Positions 1-7,561 of a stretch of DNA of 22,039 nt are shown one piece after another (position 1 is the first letter of the stretch; each line of letters begins with the position of its first letter). The notes below the pieces were generated by a model, which saw nothing but the letters and a program-made list of their open reading frames with translations, ran no database searches and was not told the origin of the DNA. Source of the DNA: a virus; the IMG/VR virus record IMGVR_UViG_3300050821_001195, positions 1-22,039 of that record; one strand, written 5' to 3'. The position numbers were made by a program, and so were the translations under genes.

Positions 1-590
1 AACATAGGTGCCTGCACAGGTGAAGATTGTTGTAATGGACTAGTTGCACCTAAGGCTGATAAATTAGGTGCTGCTTCAGATGGCATAGATGGTAATGGAA
101 CGTTAGGTGTAATAGTATTATTGATACTTCCAGATGGTAATGGCACCATCGAAGGCATCGTCATATTGATAGATGGCTGTTGTTGCTTACCGCTAGAATT
201 TACACTATTTCCTAAAGATTGAAGTCTGCCAAGTTGCGATAAATTACTAAGTCCAGAACTACCCATATCTATAGTTCCACTACCTCCGGCAGGCAAAGTG
301 GATAGTCCCGAACCAATATTCGTGCTATCTAATGTAGCATTAGTAGCATCACCCAATCCAGCAGCATCTCCAGCATCAGCAGCCCCAATAGCAGCATCTC
401 CCCCCATAAGAGCAGGACCTAATAATCCTGCTGTAGCAAAAGCTGCTACTGGAAGAAGATAGCCAAGTAAGCTACTACTTACATTACTTGGCTGCCCCGG
501 TGTACCTGCTGGACCACCTGTAAATAAATTCTGATTTTGATTCTGTCTACTATTTTGCCCCATAGCAGACAGTGGTGATACTAGAGGCAT
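1..590 (-). CDS. N-terminal part of a low-complexity virion-type protein (truncated by the window)
   Basis: A frame beginning with the ATG at 590 (coupled as TAATG to the upstream stop) stays open to the left edge, at least 196 codons. It starts MPLVSPLSAMGQNSRQNQNQ, then has a hydrophobic stretch (SSLLGYLLPVAAFATAGLLG, about 39-58), then Gly/Ala/Asp-rich residues, then Ser/Pro/Asn-rich low complexity with QQQPS and several PSM repeats. The hydrophobic segment could be a membrane-interacting helix, as in ejection proteins that form a channel in the host envelope; that is inference. The stop lies outside the window. Confidence 0.7.
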   Translation of the reverse strand, partial: MPLVSPLSAMGQNSRQNQNQNLFTGGPAGTPGQPSNVSSSLLGYLLPVAAFATAGLLGPALMGGDAAIGAADAGDAAGLGDATNATLDSTNIGSGLSTLPAGGSGTIDMGSSGLSNLSQLGRLQSLGNSVNSSGKQQQPSINMTMPSMVPLPSGSINNTITPNVPLPSMPSEAAPNLSALGATSPLQQSSPVQAPM

Positions 591-1810
591 TAGTAACCTG
601 CTAATCCAGAATAAACATTAGCACCAGTTCCAACCAAATTACCAATCTGTGAGGCTGAACCAAGCGCCTGATTAAGATTGCTAGGAACCTGCGATTGGCC
701 TAATTGACCGCTAATTAAGAGCTGTGCGATTTGGTTAGCTAATGAGTTACCAGTTAGCTGTTGGCCACTAGTTCCTAGCAACTGCTGGCCTAACATTGAA
801 CTCATACCAGGTGTAGCACCATACGCGCTTGTCATTCCACCTAATGCACCGAGCTGTGCACCAGTTAGCCCAGATAATCCTGCAAGTTGCCCCTGCTGCT
901 GCATTTGTGCAATAGCAGCATTAGTAGCAACATCAGAAGCAGAGATACCTTGTGTAGCTTGACGACCCAAATTAGCTTGAGCAGCAGCAAGGTTAGGCGC
1001 ATAACCACCTGTTAATGCTGAATTAGTTTGTAGGTCATTTTGCATATTTTGATATGCAGCGCGTGTTGGTGCTTCTCCCTGCTGCTGCATACTTTGAATC
1101 TGCGCAGGAGTGAATCCCCCAGTCTGCGCCATATTTGTCCAGCCACCAATAGCTGAACTATTTCCACCACTACCACCAGATGGGGCTGAAGCTGTGCCCC
1201 CGCCAATAGCAGCAGCATTACCACCATTCTGCACAATTCCATTCTGCAAACGAGTTAGAAAATATGATGGGTCAGAACTACCCCACTGATTCCACGCGTT
1301 CATCCAATACGCGCCATTATCAGTATTAGGCACGCCACCCGCGCTAATATACTGATTCACAAGTTGATTAACTTGTGTTGGGCTCATACTAGATGAAAAC
1401 TGGCCTAATCCCGATGCAGTGCTACCAGTATTAGTGGATGGCGATGCTTGGCCGCCTGATGGATTACCACCACCAAGAAATGAATTATATCCCCCCAGGA
1501 TACCACTCAAATCTTGATTATTTCCAGCTAAGCCATTATAATAACTATTTGCCCCTGATAGGTACTGGTTTGCCAGATTTTGCGTAGTGGTATTTAGCCC
1601 ACTATACGCATTACCGACACCAGTGCTAATAGCCCCTTGCACCGCAGATTGGCCGTTATTTGTAAAGCCAGATGTTCCAGTTGCAGGGTTATAACTGTAT
1701 GCACCACCTAACCCGGGGTTAGTTGGGGTAAAAGTTGTTGCAGATAATGGCGCATATGTATTTTGCATCGAGCCATTATTCTGCTGATTTTGTGTTCCGC
1801 CTAAAGCCAT
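590..1810 (-). CDS. Gly/Gln/Asn-rich virion protein with a WGSSDP module
   Basis: The ATG has GGAG seven bases upstream. The 406 residues are dominated by Gly, Gln, Asn, Ala and Ser. Residues 142-192 carry the module with LVNQYI, DNGAYW and WGSSDPSYF shared with 20579-21016. Residues 235-310 are helical, with YQNMQNDLQTNSALTGGYAP and LAAAQANLGRQATQGISASD, a pattern I know from a recurrent phage virion family of unknown function. The C-terminus is a Gln/Leu-rich helix region ending in GLAGY. There is no signal or membrane segment. It probably belongs to the internal or ejection proteins of the particle. Its stop is coupled by TAATG to the next gene. Confidence 0.75.
   Translation of the reverse strand: MALGGTQNQQNNGSMQNTYAPLSATTFTPTNPGLGGAYSYNPATGTSGFTNNGQSAVQGAISTGVGNAYSGLNTTTQNLANQYLSGANSYYNGLAGNNQDLSGILGGYNSFLGGGNPSGGQASPSTNTGSTASGLGQFSSSMSPTQVNQLVNQYISAGGVPNTDNGAYWMNAWNQWGSSDPSYFLTRLQNGIVQNGGNAAAIGGGTASAPSGGSGGNSSAIGGWTNMAQTGGFTPAQIQSMQQQGEAPTRAAYQNMQNDLQTNSALTGGYAPNLAAAQANLGRQATQGISASDVATNAAIAQMQQQGQLAGLSGLTGAQLGALGGMTSAYGATPGMSSMLGQQLLGTSGQQLTGNSLANQIAQLLISGQLGQSQVPSNLNQALGSASQIGNLVGTGANVYSGLAGY
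1235..1387 (-). repeat. Copy 2 of the shared 51-residue WGSSDP module
   Basis: This codes for residues 142-192 of the Gly/Gln-rich virion protein. It matches the copy at 20615-20767 at LVNQYI, the Gly-Val pair, DNG.YW, W..WGSSDP.YF and final GI. Confidence 0.75.
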
Positions 1811-1812
1811 TG

Positions 1813-2190
1813 CTAAACTCCGATTGAAAGAATCTTACCCTTGCAGGGTTCAAATCCGGCTTTTTCGAGATATTTTAACCAATTATATTCATGAACAAAT
1901 GCGTGGAGTCGAGAAAAGCCGTATCTTTTAGCTGTGTAAAGATTATCATCAAACATCTCTTTTAATCCTTTCATTCGCTCCCCTAATTGGGTATCTTTAT
2001 CAGTTAAGATAATTGTCTCTGCTATGGGTAGGATGCCCCCACCAGTAATAATCTTACCTTCTCGATTTGTAACAACAATAGGGTCAATAAATCGGGGTAG
2101 AAAATTAGGAAAATCAAACTCTTGAGCATAAAATTTTTCATGTATACGTTGTAGCTCAGGAATATCTGATTCTCGTAATTTGCGTGTCAT
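1813..2190 (-). CDS. GNAT-like (acetyltransferase fold) phage protein
   Basis: The protein starts MTRKLRESDIPELQRIHEKF, the typical first strand and helix of GNAT proteins. VVTNREGKIITGGGI (39-53) would be the beta-hairpin, and RLHAFVHEYNWLKYLEKAGF (94-113) the C-terminal strand plus helix. At 125 residues it is shorter than usual, and the acetyl-CoA loop (Q/R-x-x-G-x-G/A) is not evident, so it may have lost catalysis. Related short proteins occur in phage tail regions, from general knowledge. It lies in the same ATGA-coupled string as the endolysin. A target protein or peptidoglycan substrate is not identifiable. Confidence 0.7.
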   Translation of the reverse strand: MTRKLRESDIPELQRIHEKFYAQEFDFPNFLPRFIDPIVVTNREGKIITGGGILPIAETIILTDKDTQLGERMKGLKEMFDDNLYTAKRYGFSRLHAFVHEYNWLKYLEKAGFEPCKGKILSIGV

Positions 2191-2618
2191 ATATTAAAAT
2201 AGACTTGTTTTCCGTAAGTTATGAGATTTATCGGTTTAGCTGCCCATGAAGGGGGATGCGTATTGAATAATTCTTTTGTCATATAATAGTGTGCATCTTT
2301 AGTATTATCCTTTAATAAATTCTGAACAATACCTTCAGCGACCCAATAGAGCTGCTCATAACCTTGCATATCTCCATCTTGCATTTTTTGCGCAAGGTCA
2401 ATTAGCAGCAAATAATTAGGGTCATCTTTATTCCAGCAGCTAAACTGCTCGGGAGCAAGACAAATTTGCGTATAGGTCTTTTTCTGAGTTTGCATGCGAT
2501 TGCGAATAACTGAACCCGTAGCTACTTGTGATTCAATTGGTTCACCACGCGTTTCACCAATAAGAGTAAGCCACAAAATCTCTTGGTCAGTAAGTGCTAG
2601 TAAAATTGGATTTATCAT
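2187..2618 (-). CDS. Cell-wall hydrolase, SleB/Hydrolase_2-like (endolysin)
   Basis: The 143 residues carry the SleB/CwlJ-type (PF07486) signature: LTLIGETRGEP near residues 18-27 with E22 as the likely catalytic acid, ATGSVIRNRM (33-42), then TQICLAPEQFSCWN (50-63). This family cuts the glycan of peptidoglycan. It has no signal peptide, so release would depend on a holin or on delivery with the particle. The length is that of a stand-alone catalytic domain with no wall-binding module. It sits among tail genes and beside a GNAT-like gene, so it could be a lysis enzyme or a virion-associated one. It is joined to both neighbours by ATGA. Confidence 0.88.
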   Translation of the reverse strand: MINPILLALTDQEILWLTLIGETRGEPIESQVATGSVIRNRMQTQKKTYTQICLAPEQFSCWNKDDPNYLLLIDLAQKMQDGDMQGYEQLYWVAEGIVQNLLKDNTKDAHYYMTKELFNTHPPSWAAKPINLITYGKQVYFNI

Positions 2619-2989
2619 CGGATACCTATCTCACCTTCTGCACTCAGTGTGAGTGTTGTTCCGGCTGATGCGCCACCAACTAGGAAATCAGCTATATCCA
2701 ATGTTAGTCTACCAGTCCATTCAACATAAGAATTAGCAGCAACAGTTAGCGCAGTCCCCATGAATTCAGTGCCAGCAGCATTAGCTCCAGTAGCACCAAC
2801 CCATAGAGAAAAGGTAGCAGATGAACTAGTCTTATTTACAATTCGAATATGATAGATAGTATAGTATGTATTGACAGTTGTGCCTGGAACACCAACACCA
2901 CCTGTAAGAGTGGGTGGATTAAGAATATTAGTTGTGAGCGTTGCACTTAGCGCAACTGGACCAAAGCGAACATACTTATTAGCTGCCAT
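2615..2989 (-). CDS. Small beta-sandwich tail protein (124 aa)
   Basis: The protein starts MAANKYVRFGPVALSATLTT and ends LTLSAEGEIGIR. The core (IYHIRIVNKTSSSATFSLWV, then GATGANAAGTEF, then DIADFLVGGASAGTTLTL) matches in style a recurrent family of small phage structural proteins that I know only as uncharacterised. It is all beta, with no signal or cysteine. The start is coupled by TAATG to the collagen-like gene and its stop overlaps the endolysin start as ATGA. A role as baseplate or fibre attachment protein is plausible but unproven. Confidence 0.75.
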   Translation of the reverse strand: MAANKYVRFGPVALSATLTTNILNPPTLTGGVGVPGTTVNTYYTIYHIRIVNKTSSSATFSLWVGATGANAAGTEFMGTALTVAANSYVEWTGRLTLDIADFLVGGASAGTTLTLSAEGEIGIR

Positions 2990-3831
2990 TAGACAAGCTC
3001 CAGATATGCGCCAAACATCCGCCAGCTAGTAGTAGCATTATTCACTGAATGCTGAACGGAAACTTTGAATGTTTGTGTTGAAGTAGAATCCACAGTTCCT
3101 AAACCATATAACACGTTTTGACCCAAACCATTCGCATCCCAATTTCCTACGCCATGAGTCTGCGCAGTTCGATCGCCATACATTGATTCTATCACAACGA
3201 AGTTAGCATTTGTAGCACCATAATTACCAAGCACCATATCAAGAAACCAGGGAGTTAAAACTGCATTACTCGCCCAGGTTCCAGTGCTCTGATATAATAC
3301 TGAACTACCATAGTATACGCGTATAGTTATAACATTACTAGTTCCACTGGTATTTTGCTGGTCTCCAACCATTCTTAGGTGGAGATGATTTGTTGTTCCT
3401 AATGTGCCACCTGTAACAGAATAAGTATAGATAATTGTTTCTGTGGTAGTAGCAACTACATTTGTCATCCCCTGGTGATCAATTAAACTACCACCGCTAC
3501 CAGGTGCTCCTGTTGCTCCTGTTGCTCCCTGTGGCCCGATTGGACCAGGAATTTGGGGGAAATAATCATCATTATTATCATTAGGAAAGATTATACCAGC
3601 AGGACCAGCAGGACCAGGAGTTCCACCGCCTCCACCACCACTAGAAGTTATTGGATTTTTATTAAGATATGCAACAATGTTAGATGCTACACCATGAATA
3701 GCTTGACTCGAATTGAGTAGCCCCTTAATCGTTTGATACAGCGGATTGTTCGTAGATGCCACCTTACTAGCATTGAGTTGTGCTAATAAGGAAGGAATAT
3801 CCGGAACAGATGTATCAATATTAACTGCCAT
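2989..3831 (-). CDS. Collagen-like tail protein (280 aa)
   Basis: Three parts are visible. Residues 1-62 are helical with DIPSLLAQLNA and IHGVASNIVAYL, possibly a trimerising or attachment domain. Residues 65-113 hold a glycine run, a short G-X-Y stretch (GTPGPAGPAG, 70-79), an acidic loop and a second G-X-Y stretch (GPIGPQGATGATGAPG, 96-111). Residues 114-280 form a beta-rich head with HLHLRMVGDQQN and WRMFGAYLELV, like receptor-binding tips of fibres. Collagen-like stalks of this kind are known from phage fibres and trimerise. The ATG lies 11 bases inside the upstream gene; no strong binding site is seen. Confidence 0.8.
   Translation of the reverse strand: MAVNIDTSVPDIPSLLAQLNASKVASTNNPLYQTIKGLLNSSQAIHGVASNIVAYLNKNPITSSGGGGGGTPGPAGPAGIIFPNDNNDDYFPQIPGPIGPQGATGATGAPGSGGSLIDHQGMTNVVATTTETIIYTYSVTGGTLGTTNHLHLRMVGDQQNTSGTSNVITIRVYYGSSVLYQSTGTWASNAVLTPWFLDMVLGNYGATNANFVVIESMYGDRTAQTHGVGNWDANGLGQNVLYGLGTVDSTSTQTFKVSVQHSVNNATTSWRMFGAYLELV
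3499..3624 (-). repeat. Collagen-like G-X-Y stretches
   Basis: Codons for residues 70-111 of the tail protein: two G-X-Y tracts of about 3 and 5 triplets, interrupted by the acidic IFPNDNNDDYFPQI. Pro occupies X in several triplets, and Ala, Gln or Thr the Y position. Confidence 0.7.
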
Positions 3832-4123
3832 AGAACTGGGTCCAAAGTGGCTTAGCGTAAACTACTATACGATTAATTCGAAAAGTTTCATTTAAGTTCA
3901 TTGTTTCAACACGCAAAAATGCGCGCTGACTAATGAAATTTGTAAGAATTGTAGGTTCCCTACCAGGTGTCGCTTGCATTGCTATCGTAGCAAGTTGCGT
4001 AGTTTGTACCGTATCTAATGATTGAAAAGTTGACACAAGATTACCAGAACCAGTGACGCGATATTTCACTGCGCCAAAATGGCAAATTGATTCGTCGTTG
4101 CTAAGTTCAGATGTGTCAATCAT
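3821..4123 (-). CDS. Small tail-associated beta protein (100 aa)
   Basis: The product starts MIDTSELSNDESICHFGAVK and ends ETFRINRIVVYAKPLWTQFYG. The pattern of PTILTNFISQRAFLRVET followed by NETFRINRI is one I associate with small proteins encoded next to tail spikes in many phages, without a known structure. It is mainly beta, with no signal peptide or membrane segment. The ATG overlaps the spike stop as ATGA, and its stop lies 11 bases inside the next gene, so three tail genes are tightly coupled. It may be a spike chaperone, a cap or a minor virion protein. Confidence 0.7.
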   Translation of the reverse strand: MIDTSELSNDESICHFGAVKYRVTGSGNLVSTFQSLDTVQTTQLATIAMQATPGREPTILTNFISQRAFLRVETMNLNETFRINRIVVYAKPLWTQFYGS

Positions 4124-6978
4124 AAGATAAAGTATGGGTTGGGAATTGGAACTATTTCCACTGACGTAACTGGTTGTGAAGAACCTGTCCCATACTGAAT
4201 ACTATAGTAAATTGTATCATTTGTTTTACCAAGATTGATATAATATATACCGCCATTTCCAATTAGTGGAGGGGGTGGTGGTCCATTAATTAAGAAAAAT
4301 ACCTGATTATCGCTTGGGCCAAAAAATGCCGCTGGCGTTAATGTTTCAGGTGGCGCGTAAGAAGCATCCTGAAATTGTGGAACTGTTGGTGTCTGAAATA
4401 AAGTTAGTCCAGTGCTAACTTGAATGTTTAAGAAACTAGTTGTATTAGCCCCAGTTGTGGGCGTATACGCCATGACCCAGAATGAGTTGGGATCATCGAG
4501 CGCGTGTTGTATTCCCTGAACAAGATATGTTCCACCAAGTGTAATAGTATTAAGAACTGTTCCAGTTGGTGAATACTGTATTACGATAGCATTTGTATTT
4601 CTTATAAATAAAGCAAGAATTGTATCATCTTCTAGAACAAGAAGTATACTATTACTAACCCCAGCTTCAGAACCTGAAATATAGAATGACGGAGGATTAG
4701 GGAAGCTACTTAAAGCTACATTATTAATTAAATCCCATCTCCGCACCATGTAATCATTTGGCGGAGGACCAGAACCACCTGGGCTAGGCTGACCAGAAAT
4801 ATAATAAAGAATTGTATTATCGCGTGATGGCGCTATAGCCCATATACCACTATAATAAACAGTTGGTTGCCAAACTTGTGTTCCCTGTTGTCCAGTAACA
4901 GCAGAAACTGTAGTTACATATTTTCCATCATTTGAAGGAGATGTGTCCCCAGTAATATAGAAAGTTTCATCTCGGTCACTGCTAATTGCACTTGCGTAAG
5001 TAAGCTCAAATGGTGAACCAAATGAAACGTTTGGAATGGTTTGGGTGTAGCTTGTTCCATATCCTTGTAAAGCCAGTGATGGGAAAGTATTTATTATTAA
5101 AACAGTGCCATTTGGCAGGCTCTCTGCTGCATAGCCACCAGTAGCATAATTATTAACTAAATCAATAACCTGTCCTGAGACAGTAGATAAGATACAGAGT
5201 GGTAAAGAATTGTTTACATCAGGAACAGCTAACGAACCAACAGGAACAGTTGATGGAACAAATAAGCTACCTGTTATAGTAAGATTAGCTGGTGATGGAT
5301 TTCCAGAATTAGTTGCGATATGGAAATAGTAAACTGTTCCCTGAACTGTATAAAGTTCAATTGGAGCATTTGGCTGGTAACCAACAATATGGGGTGTATA
5401 GACAGTTAAATCACCATATGCCCAAATACTAACATATCCAGTTGTTAAGGCAGTATACTTATACCAGACAGCATAAGTTGTGCCACCCGAATCAACTCTT
5501 TGAGTGAGAGTATTTGAAAGTGGTCCTAGTTCAATAGCATTAGCTTGTAGAATATTTGGGGGTAAACTACCGGTCGAACCAACTCCAGCTAAGCTGCCAC
5601 TACCAGCTAATGTTCCAACACTTGGAACTAATAATGCAGCGACACCAGCTAATGCTCCACCACCACCTAAAGCACCTGTAGGACCAGCTAATGCGCGCCC
5701 TATGCCGGCTAATGCACCACCCCCAACAATTGTTCCAGCAGTAGGAACTAAAGCCTTTCCTACACCAGCTAATGAACCAATTCCAGTGATTACACCATGA
5801 TTAGCTACTGGGCTAACACCGAGTAGTGAGCCAGCACCAGTGATTGTGGCTACTGAGCCAAGATATTGATATGCACCAATAGTATATGGGACAGTGCGTG
5901 GATTTCCTGCAAAATCGATTGTTACAGCAGGAATGGTTAAACCAGCACCAATACAAAGACTAGTAGCTTGAAGTTGAAAATTTCCTGCGCCTGCATTTAC
6001 AAAGAGTGGATTACTAGTATAATTATTACGAATAGTTGCGCTACCACCGTAATCATTTATTGCTGAATTATTATTATAAACAATATTATTTTCAATGGTT
6101 GGTGCTGTGGCATAGTATTGACAATCAATGCCACCGCTACCAGTAGATGGGTTATTGTTATAGATTGTATTGTTATAGACTAACGCAGCTTTCGAATTTG
6201 AGTAAATTGATATACCACCGTAATTATCATAAATAATGTTGTTGTAGTAGAGGTTGTCCTCACCACCGTCATCGACTATTCCGTAAGATGTAGTAGTTGA
6301 CCGACCATTATTATAGATTAAGTTACCATAAGTTATACAATTATTTACATCATAAAGTCCATCATCTTCATTATTGTGAATTCCATAACCAAGATTATTA
6401 TAGATTGTGCAGTTATTAATTGTTACATCACTAGCACCAGTATTATAGATGCCATGACCATTCGTAGCAAGGCTACCAGAGCCATTACCATGAATTGCGC
6501 ATCCATAGATAGTGATGTTATTGGCAGACCCATTGTTATTAGAAAGGGAGATACCAAAATTTGGGAAGTAACGAATTGAGCAAACATTTATATTAATGTA
6601 TGAAGCTGTGCCAGAGATGTAGATACCCTGGTAATTAATATTTGATTGAAGGGAACCATCAAGGATAAGTCCCTGAATGGTGATATTCGTTTGCGTGCCA
6701 GAACTGAGATTGATGCAGTTCGTAGCATCTGGTGGTTGGATGATTACAGATTCAGAATTATAGTTAAGAATCGTGAAGTTGCCTGGAACGGTGTAAACAG
6801 TAGAATCAATTCTATTGGCTGCCCCACTATAAGTTCCTGCACGCAGGTATAGTGTATCTCCTGAAGCAAGCTGCGCCACACCATAAGATATGGTTAGCCA
6901 GGGAGAACTAATTGTGCCGGGATTAGAATTACTAGGACTACCGCCAACCCCAGCCGTATCTACGAAGTAGATTGCCAT
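4120..6978 (-). CDS. Tail spike with beta-helix, repeat linker and beta-propeller-like end
   Basis: This is the largest gene in the window (952 residues). Residues 1-370 form a right-handed parallel beta-helix of the pectate-lyase/DUF1565 kind, with repeated rungs such as NNCTIYNN, LYYNNIIYDN and LVYNNTIYNN and the opening SSPWLTISYGVAQLASGDTL. Such domains in spikes bind or cleave host surface polysaccharide. Residues 376-475 hold five 20-residue repeats (separate entry). Residues about 476-575 look like a pre-peptidase C-terminal-type beta domain (TYAVWYKYTA), and 576-952 are repeated beta units suggestive of a propeller. Enzyme residues cannot be assigned. The ATGA at its stop couples the next gene. 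No ribosome binding site is visible at the start. Confidence 0.85.
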   Translation of the reverse strand: MAIYFVDTAGVGGSPSNSNPGTISSPWLTISYGVAQLASGDTLYLRAGTYSGAANRIDSTVYTVPGNFTILNYNSESVIIQPPDATNCINLSSGTQTNITIQGLILDGSLQSNINYQGIYISGTASYININVCSIRYFPNFGISLSNNNGSANNITIYGCAIHGNGSGSLATNGHGIYNTGASDVTINNCTIYNNLGYGIHNNEDDGLYDVNNCITYGNLIYNNGRSTTTSYGIVDDGGEDNLYYNNIIYDNYGGISIYSNSKAALVYNNTIYNNNPSTGSGGIDCQYYATAPTIENNIVYNNNSAINDYGGSATIRNNYTSNPLFVNAGAGNFQLQATSLCIGAGLTIPAVTIDFAGNPRTVPYTIGAYQYLGSVATITGAGSLLGVSPVANHGVITGIGSLAGVGKALVPTAGTIVGGGALAGIGRALAGPTGALGGGGALAGVAALLVPSVGTLAGSGSLAGVGSTGSLPPNILQANAIELGPLSNTLTQRVDSGGTTYAVWYKYTALTTGYVSIWAYGDLTVYTPHIVGYQPNAPIELYTVQGTVYYFHIATNSGNPSPANLTITGSLFVPSTVPVGSLAVPDVNNSLPLCILSTVSGQVIDLVNNYATGGYAAESLPNGTVLIINTFPSLALQGYGTSYTQTIPNVSFGSPFELTYASAISSDRDETFYITGDTSPSNDGKYVTTVSAVTGQQGTQVWQPTVYYSGIWAIAPSRDNTILYYISGQPSPGGSGPPPNDYMVRRWDLINNVALSSFPNPPSFYISGSEAGVSNSILLVLEDDTILALFIRNTNAIVIQYSPTGTVLNTITLGGTYLVQGIQHALDDPNSFWVMAYTPTTGANTTSFLNIQVSTGLTLFQTPTVPQFQDASYAPPETLTPAAFFGPSDNQVFFLINGPPPPPLIGNGGIYYINLGKTNDTIYYSIQYGTGSSQPVTSVEIVPIPNPYFIL
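5554..5853 (-). repeat. Five 20-residue Gly/Ala repeats in the spike
   Basis: Residues 376-475 of the spike repeat the unit (T)I.G.GSLAGVGkALvP.aG five times: ATITGAGSLLG, VITGIGSLAGVG, TIVGGGALAGIG, ALGGGGALAGVA, TLAGSGSLAGVG. Each is about 60 bases. The unit separates beta-helix from C-terminal beta domains and could act as a flexible or glycine-rich fibrous linker. Confidence 0.75.
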
Positions 6979-7127
6979 TCATTACGCGCTTTAGTAATTC
7001 TAACCTTTAATTCTTCTGGATTAGTGATGCCTTCTGCAAGAGCTTTTTGCAGAGCAGCCATCATTACAGCTTCTAATTCTTCTTTATGTTCTCCATTTGC
7101 TAATACTCCGGTAGCTGAAACTCTCAT
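6960..7127 (-). CDS. Small helical protein (55 aa) upstream of the spike
   Basis: The stretch between the tail-fibre-like gene and the spike is coding, not intergenic. The ATG overlaps the upstream stop as ATGA and the TAG stop lies 19 bases inside the spike gene. The product starts MRVSATGVLANGEHKEELEA and ends VRITKARNEWQSTS. It is a compact helical protein with the segment ALQKALAEGITNPEELK, no membrane segment and no cysteine. Placement before a spike suggests an assembly or attachment partner, or only a coupled small gene; the function is unknown. Confidence 0.7.
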   Translation of the reverse strand: MRVSATGVLANGEHKEELEAVMMAALQKALAEGITNPEELKVRITKARNEWQSTS

Positions 7128-7561
7128 GATTCAGTTATCGAAGTTCCCGTGGTTAATTCAGGTGTGGTGCCATTTACAACAGCGATAGATGGCGAAATGG
7201 GACCAAACCAGAGAATGATACCAGCACCAGAGGAAGCCGTTCCAAGGCTGCAATAAGTCTCAGTCTCAGAGCCACCAGTAGCCGTAGGGAATACTACCGT
7301 AGATGCGGGATTAGAGACTTGTGCTGTAGCAGCAGAAAAGCCAGAAGTTGTGCGAGCCGCAGCAACACGCGCATAACTTGTATAAGCTGCTTCACTTGTA
7401 GTTTGGTTTCCAGTAGCACCTGGATTGGCTGTATGAAGCGCCCAATACAAACTGGTATATGGCGAGCTACTAGCATTTTGAGCCATACTCGTCATTGTTG
7501 TAGCATTTAAAATTAAATTAAGAAAACTATTAATAAAGCTATTTCCCTTTCCAGTTGCCAT
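7124..7561 (-). CDS. Tail-fibre-like protein (145 aa)
   Basis: The protein begins MATGKGNSFINSFLNLILNA and carries YWALHTANPGATGNQTTSEA, then YTSYARVAAARTT and a GTASSGAGIILWFG segment. From general knowledge this LALHTA.PG..G...T.EAAYT.YARV pattern is a recurrent family of small tail-associated proteins in many phages. It has an N-terminal helix for assembly and a beta-rich body. It probably attaches to the tail hub or spike. It is coupled upstream by TGATG and downstream by ATGA. Confidence 0.8.
   Translation of the reverse strand: MATGKGNSFINSFLNLILNATTMTSMAQNASSSPYTSLYWALHTANPGATGNQTTSEAAYTSYARVAAARTTSGFSAATAQVSNPASTVVFPTATGGSETETYCSLGTASSGAGIILWFGPISPSIAVVNGTTPELTTGTSITES

Noticed and set aside
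5504-5800. A Pro/Ala-rich open frame on the plus strand opposite the spike repeats
   Set aside because: The Pro/Ala pattern is the complement of the Gly/Ala repeat codons of the spike; there is no independent support.
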